Source of the DNA: Candidatus Hydrogenedentota bacterium | GTDB taxonomy: Bacteria; Hydrogenedentota; Hydrogenedentia; Hydrogenedentales; CAILVY01 | Assembly: GCA_903837785.1 (NCBI GenBank) | Contig: CAILVY010000362.1 | Coordinates: forward strand, 31,616-95,615 | DNA length: 64,000 bases | Direction of reading: 5' to 3' | Shown here: in pieces, positions 28,201 to 35,990 of the stretch | How positions within the stretch are numbered: the first letter of the stretch is position 1 | How the letters are laid out: every line of letters begins with the position of its first letter | Translations under genes and position numbers: made by a program | The notes under the pieces: generated by a model | Databases searched by the model: none | Seen by the model: only the letters and a program-made list of their open reading frames with translations | Told to the model about the DNA's origin: nothing

Positions 28201-31200
28201 TATTGGCCTGGACATGACTATGCGTTTGCACGCCGAAAAACAACTCTCGGAGACGATGCAACGGCTCCAAGCCTTGATGCAGGCCGTTCCGGTGGGAATC
28301 AGTTTCTCCAACGATACCACGTGCCGTGAGATCACGGGAAACCCGGCCGTGCTCGCCCAATTCGAAGTGTCGGCCCGGGACAACCTGTCTGCCTCTGCGC
28401 CTGACCTCGCCGCGTCCGGCCGGCAAGTGCGGTTCTTTGCCGACGGACGCCGCATCCCGGATGCCGAACTGCCCCTCCAACGCGCGGTGGCGGAAAACCG
28501 CGAAATCGCCGCTATGGAACTGGAGATCGTGCTGCCCAACGGCCGGCGCTGGTTTGCCGACGCTTCTGGCGCGCCCGTGCGCGACGCGCAAGGGAACGTT
28601 GTCGGGGGACTTGCCGTGACAGTGGACATCACCCGACGCAAGTTGACGGAGGACACCCTGCGTTTCCTGCTGGCGCAGGACAGGAGTTCCGGCGAAGATT
28701 TCTTCCGGGCCCTGGCGCAGTTTCTGTCGCACAAACTCGACATGGATGTCGTGTGTATTGACCGCCTGCAATCCGACCTCCTGGCCGCCGAAACCTTGGC
28801 GGTCTATCACGACGGAAACTTCGCGGATAATGTGGCCTATACACTCAAGGACACCCCCTGCGGCGATGTCGTGGAGAACTCCGTCTGCTGCATCGCGCGC
28901 GAGGTACGCCAACTCTTTCCCAAAGACGCCGTGCTCCAGGAGATGCTCGCCGAGAGTTATGTCGGAACCGTCCTCTGGAGTTCGCAGGGCGAGCCCATCG
29001 GCCTGATCGCCGTCATCGGGCGCAAACCGCTTTCAAACCCCGAGCTCGCGACGTCGATTCTGCAACTCGTCGCCGTGCGCGCCGCCGGTGAATTGGAGCG
29101 ACGCCAGGCCGAAGCCGCCCTGCGGGAGAGCGAAGAACGCCTGCGTCTGCTCGGGGACAATCTCCCGAAGAGCGCCGTATATCAGTACGTCCATGAGTTG
29201 GACGGCAGCGTCCGGTTCCTCTACTTCAGTGCGGGCATCGAGCGCCTCAACGGCGTCACCGCGGCCGACGTCTTGCGCGACCCCGGCACGCTGCACCGGC
29301 AGATCCCGCAGGACTACCTTGCGCGCCTCGTTGAAGCGGAAGCCCGCAGCAAGCGCGAGTTGTCCGATTTCGACATGGAATTGCCGATGAAACGCCCCGA
29401 TGGCGAATGGCGTTGGATGCACCTGCACTCACGGCCCCGCCGCCTGCCCGATGGCCGCACCGTCTGGGACGGGGTGCAAATCGACATTACCCAGCGGAAA
29501 CACATGGACAGCGAACTGGAGCGCATGAAGACCATCCTTGAAGAAGGCCAACGGCTCGCGCACTTCGGAAGTTGGGAATATGTGGCCGAGACAAGGGAAA
29601 CGATTTGGTCCGAGGAAGAACTCCGCATCTATGGATTCGACCCGGCCGGGCCATCGCCCGATTATCAGAACATGCTCAGGAACTGCATCCACCCGGAGGA
29701 CGCCGAACGGCTCGACCAGGTCTTTGGAGAGGCCCTTCGAAATGGCTCCGTCTACGAAATGGAGCACCGCATCGTGCGCCCCGACGGCACCGTCCGCCTC
29801 GTCTACGATCTCGCACAACCCCACTTCGATGAACAGGGGAAACTGCTCAAGTATGTGGGCGCGACGCTCGACATCACCGAGCGCAGGCAAGCCGAACGGG
29901 CATTGCGTGAGAGCGAACAGCGCGTACGACGGAAACTGGAGAGCGTGCTCTCGCCCGAAGGCGACCTGAGCGTGCTGGAATTGCCCGACCTCGTGGACGC
30001 CGAGGCGCTTCAGCGCCTCATGGAAGACTTCTATGCGGTGGCATGCATTCCAATGAGCCTGATGGATGCCCAGGGACGCATCCTCGTCGGCGTCGGCTGG
30101 CAGGACATCTGCACCCGTTTCCACCGCGTCCATCCGGAAACATGCCGCCATTGCCTGGAAAGCGACCTGCAGCTGGCGGGCGGCCTGGCCCCGGGCGAGC
30201 ACCGCCTGTACAGGTGCAAGAACAACATGTGGGACATGGCCACCCCCATCGTCGTGGCCGGCCAGCATCTGGGAAACATATTCAGCGGACAGTTCTTCTT
30301 CGATGACGAGACGCCGGACCGCGGGCTCTTCCGGGCCCAGGCCCGACAGTACGGCTTTGACGAGAACGACTACCTGGCGGCCCTGGACCGCGTGCCCAAA
30401 CTCAGCCGCGATACTGTCGAGCGCGGCGTGAAATTCCTCCTCACACTGGCCGGTATGATTTCCCAACTCGGCTACAGCAACGTCAAGCTTGCCCGCTTGC
30501 TGGCCGAACGCGACCGGCTTATGGCGTCCCTGCGCGAGACCGAACAGCGCTTCCGGCTGGCATTGCGCAATGCGCCGGTCTCGGTCGCAGTACAGGATCG
30601 CGAGCTCCGCTACTTGTGGGCCTATAACCAGCGCACGGCGCGGCCCGAGGACATCGTCGGGCACGTCGACGGCGATATCTTCACGCCGGAGGAGGCGGCG
30701 CGGGTCACGGCGATTAAGCAGCGTGTGCTTGAGGAAGGTGTCGAAATGCGCGAACAGATGTGGTTCCAGCGTCCCGGCGGCCCGATCTTCCTGGACCTCT
30801 GCTGGGAACCTGTTCGCGACGATGCCGGCCATGTGATCGGCGTGGCCTCCGCGACGGTTGATCTGACGCCCATCAAGAAGGCCGAGGAGGCGTTGCGCGC
30901 GAGCCAGCGGGCGCTGCAGGAGTCCCACGATCAACTGGAGCAACGGGTCCAGGAACGCACGCAGGAACTTGTGCGCGTCAACGAACTGCTCCTCAGCCAG
31001 ATAGAACAGCACGGAAGGACGCTCGATGCGCTGCGCGAGAGCGCGGCACGCCTGGCCGAAGCCCAGCGCAGGGCCCACCTCGGCGATTGGGATTGGGATT
31101 ATGCCGCAAACGCGGCCACGTGGTCCGACGAGACGTTCCGAATCCTCGGCTTTGAAGCGCAGGCCGTGGCGCCCTCGTACGAACTCTTCCTCCAGCGCGT

Positions 31201-32209
31201 CTATCCGGACGATCGCCAACACGTTGACGCGTGCCTGAACCCGTCGCGGGCCGCCATCGAGGCCAACGCCGTCGAGTGCCGCATCGTCTTGCCCGGCAGC
31301 GAGGTGCGGCACGTGTCCGTCCAAAGCGAAGTCATCCTGGACACCAGGGGCCAGCCCGGGCGCATGGCCGGCACGATCATGGATATCACTGAACAAGTCC
31401 GCGCCCGGGAAGAGGCGAAGATCCGCCAACAGCAACTTGTCCAGGCCGACAAGATGGTTTCACTCGGCATTCTCGTGGCCGGTGTCGCCCACGAAATCAA
31501 CAACCCGAACCACGCCATCATGTCCAACGCGACCCTGCTCAACGATGCCTGGACGAGCATCCGTCCGCTGTTGGAACGCACGTACAAGGACTTCGGCGAT
31601 TTTGTAGTGGGCGGCTTCGACTACTCAGACGCCCGCGACGAACTCCCCAAGATGTTCAGGGACATCGTGGCCGCCGCGCGGCGCATCGAGGCGATTGTCA
31701 CCGAACTGCGTGATTTCGCCCGCTACACCCCGGAAGAGACCATGGCCCCCGTGGAAGTGCCCCCGGTCATCGAGTCCGCCACAGTGCTCTTGTCCAACAT
31801 GATCAAGAAATCCACGGACCACTTCTCCGTCATAACCGACGGGGAGCTGCCGCCGGTCTTTGCCAACCGCCAGCGCATCGAGCAGGTCCTGATCAACCTC
31901 ATCCAGAACGCGTGCCAGTCCCTCGCCGATCGCGAGAAAAGCGTGGCGGTGAAGGCTTCCTACTCGCCCGTAACCGACGCCGTCATCATCGAAGTTGCGG
32001 ACCAGGGCGGCGGGATCTCCGAGGAGAACCTCAAGCATCTCGGGGACCCCTTCTTCACAACCAAACGCGGCTTTGGCGGGACCGGCCTCGGGCTCTGGGT
32101 TTCCTTCAACATCGTCCACGAGCACGGGGGCACGCTCGAATTCCACTCCCAACCCGGAGAAGGCACCCGCGCCGTCTTGACCCTGCCTGCCAGCCGGCGG
32201 CACGATTGA
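25268..32209 (+). CDS. Giant membrane sensor histidine kinase (DUF4118-like, 9 PAS, GAF, PocR)
   Basis: 2313 residues from the ATG at 25268 (AGGGG 11 nt upstream; a GTG at 25256 in frame is the alternative). N-terminal hydrophobic blocks: a KdpD/DUF4118-like segment (~45-140) and a multi-helix region (~220-480). Then five PAS repeats (~490-1125), a GAF-like domain (~1130-1280), two PAS (~1290-1540), a PocR-type domain with CRHC and CKNNMWDMATP (~1557-1737), a PAS, a coiled coil (~1875-1935), and a ninth PAS. The transmitter has VAHEINNPNH (H box, ~2072), NLIQNACQSL (N), DQGGGIS (G1), FFTTK (F), and GGTGLGL (G2). It should autophosphorylate on His; no receiver domain or response regulator gene is adjacent, so the partner is elsewhere. 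The many sensors suggest integration of several small-molecule or redox inputs. Confidence 0.93.
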   Translation: MTRRYKQSKKARPHNESATSQCSEASADGPRPHVPRLARLRQHTPLGWMTRYGLAILAVALAFGMRLLLTAWVGPGLPPYITFYPAVMTAALLAGFGPGLAATALTGVVVGCWILPPFGQFGFESPVDRLGMLIFVLMGVFMSVVAGLYRRNRDKAADFDREAALRETQEALRTQAEQIDPVRADIIAREMLRVMSGRGGVAAAPAETSDKTLRHVPSVAGAAVAAVGFLVLTGWLFGVESFKSILPGLATMKANTALCFLLLGAALALREFSAVRLACTGFVLAIAGLTMFEYLSGMDLLLDQLLFRDTRDVHTIFPGRMVEATALGFLLSGTSLLLLRVRGNAALRVQQALAVGAAMIGLVAVLGYVYDARQLYRFAGYSSMALHTAVSLILFAAGLLFARDGGLRTALSMPKAGAQLLRRLLPAVLLAPAALGWLFLMGVRLGIYGHGMDAVLFALGMMVSLTAFVFWAAHALNLTDKVRRDAEVQLRNLAELINHAQEPLIVREPGGLIRAWNHGAEALYGWPAAEVLGQSMHRLLRTEGLPPDELDSHLEMTGHWEGELVHTTRDSRRVIVESRQTAHRIDDGQVFILESNRDITERKRAGDALRESEIFKAAILNSLSAHIAVLDREGQVISVNEPWTRFALENTPAGVSAPAVGAGYLEVCRRAAEARDPLAREALEGILSVLRGESPHFAMEYPCHAPAEQRWFLMTVTPIAAPGGAVVTHLDITRRKQAEAALLASENRLRRLYDAGLIGVIYWNMNGEITDANDKFLDMVGYDRADLAAGRIRWSQMTPPEYRHLDEHSVVEMKTTGANQKPFEKEYLRKDGSRIPVLVAGVMLDEERYNGAAFVLDITARKLAEKALNQSEERFRLFMDNSPAIAWIKDENGRYTYLNKTHQERFGIRPEDWLGKTDAELWPPEIAAEMRKNDLAVLAAGHAIEVSEKTLDATGASVHWLNSKFPFADLAGNRFVAGIGLDMTMRLHAEKQLSETMQRLQALMQAVPVGISFSNDTTCREITGNPAVLAQFEVSARDNLSASAPDLAASGRQVRFFADGRRIPDAELPLQRAVAENREIAAMELEIVLPNGRRWFADASGAPVRDAQGNVVGGLAVTVDITRRKLTEDTLRFLLAQDRSSGEDFFRALAQFLSHKLDMDVVCIDRLQSDLLAAETLAVYHDGNFADNVAYTLKDTPCGDVVENSVCCIAREVRQLFPKDAVLQEMLAESYVGTVLWSSQGEPIGLIAVIGRKPLSNPELATSILQLVAVRAAGELERRQAEAALRESEERLRLLGDNLPKSAVYQYVHELDGSVRFLYFSAGIERLNGVTAADVLRDPGTLHRQIPQDYLARLVEAEARSKRELSDFDMELPMKRPDGEWRWMHLHSRPRRLPDGRTVWDGVQIDITQRKHMDSELERMKTILEEGQRLAHFGSWEYVAETRETIWSEEELRIYGFDPAGPSPDYQNMLRNCIHPEDAERLDQVFGEALRNGSVYEMEHRIVRPDGTVRLVYDLAQPHFDEQGKLLKYVGATLDITERRQAERALRESEQRVRRKLESVLSPEGDLSVLELPDLVDAEALQRLMEDFYAVACIPMSLMDAQGRILVGVGWQDICTRFHRVHPETCRHCLESDLQLAGGLAPGEHRLYRCKNNMWDMATPIVVAGQHLGNIFSGQFFFDDETPDRGLFRAQARQYGFDENDYLAALDRVPKLSRDTVERGVKFLLTLAGMISQLGYSNVKLARLLAERDRLMASLRETEQRFRLALRNAPVSVAVQDRELRYLWAYNQRTARPEDIVGHVDGDIFTPEEAARVTAIKQRVLEEGVEMREQMWFQRPGGPIFLDLCWEPVRDDAGHVIGVASATVDLTPIKKAEEALRASQRALQESHDQLEQRVQERTQELVRVNELLLSQIEQHGRTLDALRESAARLAEAQRRAHLGDWDWDYAANAATWSDETFRILGFEAQAVAPSYELFLQRVYPDDRQHVDACLNPSRAAIEANAVECRIVLPGSEVRHVSVQSEVILDTRGQPGRMAGTIMDITEQVRAREEAKIRQQQLVQADKMVSLGILVAGVAHEINNPNHAIMSNATLLNDAWTSIRPLLERTYKDFGDFVVGGFDYSDARDELPKMFRDIVAAARRIEAIVTELRDFARYTPEETMAPVEVPPVIESATVLLSNMIKKSTDHFSVITDGELPPVFANRQRIEQVLINLIQNACQSLADREKSVAVKASYSPVTDAVIIEVADQGGGISEENLKHLGDPFFTTKRGFGGTGLGLWVSFNIVHEHGGTLEFHSQPGEGTRAVLTLPASRRHD

Positions 32210-32213
32210 AACT

Positions 32214-32235
32214 GTGGCGGGGGCAGACCCGCCAC
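32214..32235. terminator. Hairpin between convergent kinase and GH172 genes
   Basis: GTGGCGGG-GGCAGA-CCCGCCAC is a perfect 8-bp stem with a 6-nt loop, 4 bp after the kinase stop and 46 bp after the convergent GH172 stop. It could end transcription from both sides, although no T tract follows. Confidence 0.5.
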
Positions 32236-32281
32236 CTTATCGGGAGGCAAGAAAGTTCCGGTCGCCCCAATCGGGAAGGGG

Positions 32282-33424
32282 CTACTCCGTGATGATGAGC
32301 TTCTCCTTCGCGGGCAAGGCAGGAAACGCCTTGTGCGGCTCCACTTGATACCAGTAGGCCACCGACGCAAGGTCGTCCTGGAGCGGCAGGTAGCGTCCTT
32401 CGCTCTGCCAGCCGAGACTCTGGATCGTGACGCGCAGCTCCTTTTCGAAGCGGATGGGGTCCGTGATGTGCCAGCGGTATTGGCCAAAGCGGCGCTGGTC
32501 GCCCGCATCGGGCACGCGATAGAAGCCCGTGTACGGGCTGCTGAAATTCTCGTAGACGTCCTTCCCGCCCTTCTTGCGTTCCGCATAGCCATACGACCCG
32601 CAGAAGTAGTCCTCCTCGCCCGTGCCGCAGATTGTGGGGAACTCCTTGTCGTCGTCCAGGTAGAACTTGATTTCGCCCTCGCCCCACCACCCGGGACTGT
32701 TCGCGCCATGGGCCAGATAGGTTCCGACGTAGTTGCCGCGGCCCTGGATGCCGTCCACGATCGTGTAAACATCCTTCGATGGCAACGGATTCACCCGGCG
32801 GAACTGGGCGTGAAAGCAGGGCGTCGCTTCCGGAACTGCCTCGAGCGAATAGCTGATCTGATAATACACAGTCGCCCGCTCCGCCCCCAGATTCTCCATC
32901 GTCACCCGGCATCCCTTCTGGAAGGGCATCTGCCAATAGGAATTGAGGCCGCTCCTCGGGTTCACGCACATCGCCAGCGACGAAATCCGCGGTTCCTTGC
33001 CCATGCCCCAGCCTGACGCGAAGAAATCGCCCACGGGGACTTCCACCGACGGCGCTTCTTCGCCGTTCCAGTAGAAGCGCAGGATCATGAGGCGATAGTC
33101 GCCCACCGGCGTCATCCAGATGTGCGTGATAATGCCCGCCCCGTCAATCTGGCCCAGCGTGAAGGTCGCACCCGGCTCAATGTGGACATACGGGTTCACT
33201 TTCCAACCCTGCCCCAACTCGCGCGCCGCCTTCGCCGCGCTCCCCGTCTCCAGCGTCGCCATGCCGCCCTTGCCCTTCTCCCCCGTGAAGTTCTCCGGGC
33301 TGATGGATCGCGTCTGGGCATCCTTCAACTGAAACAGGGAGTCCATGCCGGCCGGCTGCGCCTGCACAAGCGGGACACAGCAAGTCAGGAGGATCATCGA
33401 TAGAAACAAATGGCATGCTTTCAT
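32282..33424 (-). CDS. GH172 (DUF2961) family glycoside hydrolase
   Basis: 380 residues with a signal peptide at ~1-22 (MKACHLFLSMILLTCCVPLVQA). The DUF2961 signatures are complete: DGAGIITHIWMT, LRFYWNGEEAPSVEVPVGDFF, GWWGEGEIKFYLD, and GTGEEDYF. GH172 was founded on difructose-anhydride synthase and contains alpha-D-arabinofuranosidases acting on fructan or arabinan; the Glu residues in GEGEIKF and GTGEEDY match its conserved acidic core. The exact substrate here is unknown, with an arabinofuranose- or fructofuranose-containing glycan most likely. It is convergent with the kinase gene and 186 bp downstream of the AckA fusion on the same strand. GAGGAG lies 11 nt before the ATG. Confidence 0.88.
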   Translation of the reverse strand: MKACHLFLSMILLTCCVPLVQAQPAGMDSLFQLKDAQTRSISPENFTGEKGKGGMATLETGSAAKAARELGQGWKVNPYVHIEPGATFTLGQIDGAGIITHIWMTPVGDYRLMILRFYWNGEEAPSVEVPVGDFFASGWGMGKEPRISSLAMCVNPRSGLNSYWQMPFQKGCRVTMENLGAERATVYYQISYSLEAVPEATPCFHAQFRRVNPLPSKDVYTIVDGIQGRGNYVGTYLAHGANSPGWWGEGEIKFYLDDDKEFPTICGTGEEDYFCGSYGYAERKKGGKDVYENFSSPYTGFYRVPDAGDQRRFGQYRWHITDPIRFEKELRVTIQSLGWQSEGRYLPLQDDLASVAYWYQVEPHKAFPALPAKEKLIITE

Positions 33425-33610
33425 GTTGTGCTGCGCTCCTCATCTTGGGGTTGTCGTGTCGGCCTTGAGAACCGGCCTGGCGCAACGACGGCCTCTCCGC
33501 TGCCCGCTTGCGCCCACCGCTTCCCTTCAACTTACCGCTTTGCCCCGCCGAAGATCAACGGCCGCCCATGCGGCTTCTCCCTTCGCGGAACGCGCCCCGC
33601 GGTTCCCGGT

Positions 33611-35938
33611 TCAGCGCCGGCTCTCGATGCCGTCAATATACCCCAAGGCTCCCGTGGGGATGTTGGCGGCATTCCCTTCGTCCGTATCGAGGTGCATCGC
33701 GAGCTTGTAGTCCGGACTGACGCGCACCAGCACGTCGCCGAAAAGGAGATCGCGGTCACTCTCCACACGGACCCGGACAACGTCTTTGTTTCTGAGTCCG
33801 AAATGCAGCGCGTCCTCCGGCATCATGTGGATATGCCGCAACGCGCAGATCACCCCGTGACTCAGTGTTATCGAACCGCTGGGTCCTTCCATTGTAATCC
33901 CGGGCGTCCCTTCAAGTGCCCCGGACTCTCGGATGGGCGGCTGCACGCCCAGCTTGAACTGCTCCGTCATGGCGATCTCCACCTGGGACTCGTTCCGGAC
34001 CGGTCCCAGGATGCGGACATTGTCGATCCGGCCGCGCGGGCCAATCAGGTTCACTTTCTCCTTGCACGCGAACTGGCCCGGCTGAGAAAGCATCTGATGA
34101 ACCGTCAGCGCGTAACCCCGGCCGAAGAGCGCCTCAACATGCTCCTGGGTCAAATGCACGTGATGCGCCGAGATCTCGATCGGGACCGGCATCGGCGCCT
34201 GGGTCCGCAGGATATCCGCGACATACTGCCGTTCGATCGCACGCAGGGTTTCCCGCGCGATCATGCGCTCCTCGTCCGTCGGCACCACGAGCACGCGCAC
34301 CGCGGACCCGTCCGCGCTGATGTCCCAGATCTCCTCGAAGCCGCGCGCTTCGCGGTTCTTCGCCTCGTCGATCCGGATGCCCATGAACCCCAGGCCCTGG
34401 CACGCAAGGCTGCGCGCCCACACGCTCCCCTGGCCGATGCCGCCCGTGAAGACCAGCGCGTCCAGGCCGCCCATGGCCGCCCCGTACGCGCCCACATATT
34501 TGCGAATCCGATAGCAGAACGTCTTGATCGCCTGCAGCGCCCGCGCATTCCCGGCGTCGGCCGCCGATTCGATCTCGCGCATGTCGTTCGAAACGCCCGA
34601 AAGCCCCTTCAGCCCTCCGTCCTTGTTGATGAGCCGATTCAGTTGCTCCGCGTCCAGATGCTCCGTGCGCATGAGGTGAACCAGGATGGCGGGGTCTATG
34701 TCGCCGCAGCGGCTGCCCATGATGAGCCCCTCTGTCGGTGTCAGCCCCATTGATGTGTCGACAGATCGCCCATGATCAATCGCGCAGACAGACGCGCCGT
34801 TGCCCAGATGGCAGACGATCGTCTCCAGCTCGTTGTAGGGACGCTTCAGAAACTCGGCCGCCTTCAGCGAAACGTACTTGTGCGAAATGCCGTGAAACCC
34901 GTAGCGGCGTATCCCCTTCTGCTCGAAGTACTCATAGGGCAGCCCGTACAAATACGCGTACGGAGGCATGACCTGATGGAATGCCGTGTCGAACACCGCC
35001 ACGTGCGGCACCTCAGGCAGGAGTCGTTGGGCCTCGCGGATGCCGCACAAATTCGCGGGATTGTGCAGCGGCGCCAAGGCCGCGGCCTTCTCGATCTCCT
35101 GGACAACCTCGTCCGTGAGGATCGCCTGATGGCTGTACATGCTGCCGCCGTGCACCACCCGGTGGCCCACCGCCGAAACCTCGGACAGCGACCGCAGAAC
35201 ACCGCTGCCCGGCGCGGTAAGCGCGGCAATCATGGCCGCAAATGCTTCCGCGAAACCCGCGTTCGGCAAGGGCTGCGCCGATCTTCCTTTGCCGGATTCA
35301 TGCGTGTGCGTGGTCCCCTCCGCGCCTATCCGTTCCACGGCGCCGTGCGCATTGCCGCCCTCATTCCATGTGTCGAAGAGGTCGTACTTGAGCGAGGACG
35401 ACCCGCAGTTGATCACGAGCAGCTTCATGGGCTTGTCGGTTCTCAATTTGAACCCGTACGGATCGTCGCTGCGCTTGATCGCCGACGCGGCCACATCCGG
35501 CATCGTGCCGGCCGAGGCGGTCTTCTGAAGGCGTTCCACGATAGTCTTGGAGAGGCACGAAATGGCCGGGAGATTCGTGGCGATCATCGTCGCGAACAAC
35601 GGCCCCTGAATCTGAAGCACTTGACACGGCGTGAGCGCCACCACATCCGCCACCGTCTTGTTCCCCGTCATCATCTCCATCTCGCCGAAGATCATGCCGG
35701 GCTCCAGGATGATCAGTTGATGCTTGTCGCCGCCGTCGTCTGTCACAGACGCTTCCGCCGTCCCATCCAGCAGCACCCCCAGGAACCGGCCCTCCTCGCC
35801 GAACTCGATGATGGACTCGTTTGACTCATATGTGACGACGCTCGACGCTCCGGCCAGCGAAACAAGCGCGGCATCCGTGAACGCATGGAAGAGCGCAACT
35901 TGTGTCTTGAGGTAGTGTGGAATGGCAGTCTGGTCCAT
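33611..35938 (-). CDS. Cyclic-nucleotide-binding / acetate kinase / phosphotransacylase (PduL) fusion
   Basis: 775 residues from the ATG at 35938 (GGGAGAG 6 nt upstream); the ORF start at 36058 would run into the preceding gene. Residues ~10-150 form a CRP-type cNMP-binding beta barrel (FGEEGRFLGVLLDGTAEA, FGEMEMMTG). Residues 171-~570 are a complete acetate kinase: NCGSSSLKYDLFD, GHRVVHGG, DTAFHQ, RRYGFHGISHKYV, HLGNGAS, GSRCGDIDP, FTGGIGQ, and PTDEERMIARE. Residues ~585-775 are PduL phosphate acyltransferase (SAHHVHL, VRNESQVE, GSITLSHGVICALRHIHM, KLAMHLDTDEGNAA). It should convert acyl-CoA plus phosphate to acyl phosphate and then to acid plus ATP in one chain. Allosteric control by cAMP/cGMP or anchoring is inferred. 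No SD precedes the inner AckA methionine, so separate translation is unlikely. Confidence 0.93.
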   Translation of the reverse strand: MDQTAIPHYLKTQVALFHAFTDAALVSLAGASSVVTYESNESIIEFGEEGRFLGVLLDGTAEASVTDDGGDKHQLIILEPGMIFGEMEMMTGNKTVADVVALTPCQVLQIQGPLFATMIATNLPAISCLSKTIVERLQKTASAGTMPDVAASAIKRSDDPYGFKLRTDKPMKLLVINCGSSSLKYDLFDTWNEGGNAHGAVERIGAEGTTHTHESGKGRSAQPLPNAGFAEAFAAMIAALTAPGSGVLRSLSEVSAVGHRVVHGGSMYSHQAILTDEVVQEIEKAAALAPLHNPANLCGIREAQRLLPEVPHVAVFDTAFHQVMPPYAYLYGLPYEYFEQKGIRRYGFHGISHKYVSLKAAEFLKRPYNELETIVCHLGNGASVCAIDHGRSVDTSMGLTPTEGLIMGSRCGDIDPAILVHLMRTEHLDAEQLNRLINKDGGLKGLSGVSNDMREIESAADAGNARALQAIKTFCYRIRKYVGAYGAAMGGLDALVFTGGIGQGSVWARSLACQGLGFMGIRIDEAKNREARGFEEIWDISADGSAVRVLVVPTDEERMIARETLRAIERQYVADILRTQAPMPVPIEISAHHVHLTQEHVEALFGRGYALTVHQMLSQPGQFACKEKVNLIGPRGRIDNVRILGPVRNESQVEIAMTEQFKLGVQPPIRESGALEGTPGITMEGPSGSITLSHGVICALRHIHMMPEDALHFGLRNKDVVRVRVESDRDLLFGDVLVRVSPDYKLAMHLDTDEGNAANIPTGALGYIDGIESRR

Positions 35939-35990
35939 GCAAGGCTCTCCCATCGTAACGGCATTCTGGCGCTTCTGGTGGCGCATCATG

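Noticed and set aside
29429-31435. 668-aa minus-strand ORF
   Set aside because: Antisense to the sensor kinase; no signal or domain pattern.
33425-33610. Possible riboswitch or terminator between the AckA fusion and GH172
   Set aside because: Only short imperfect inverted repeats; nothing that matches a known structure.
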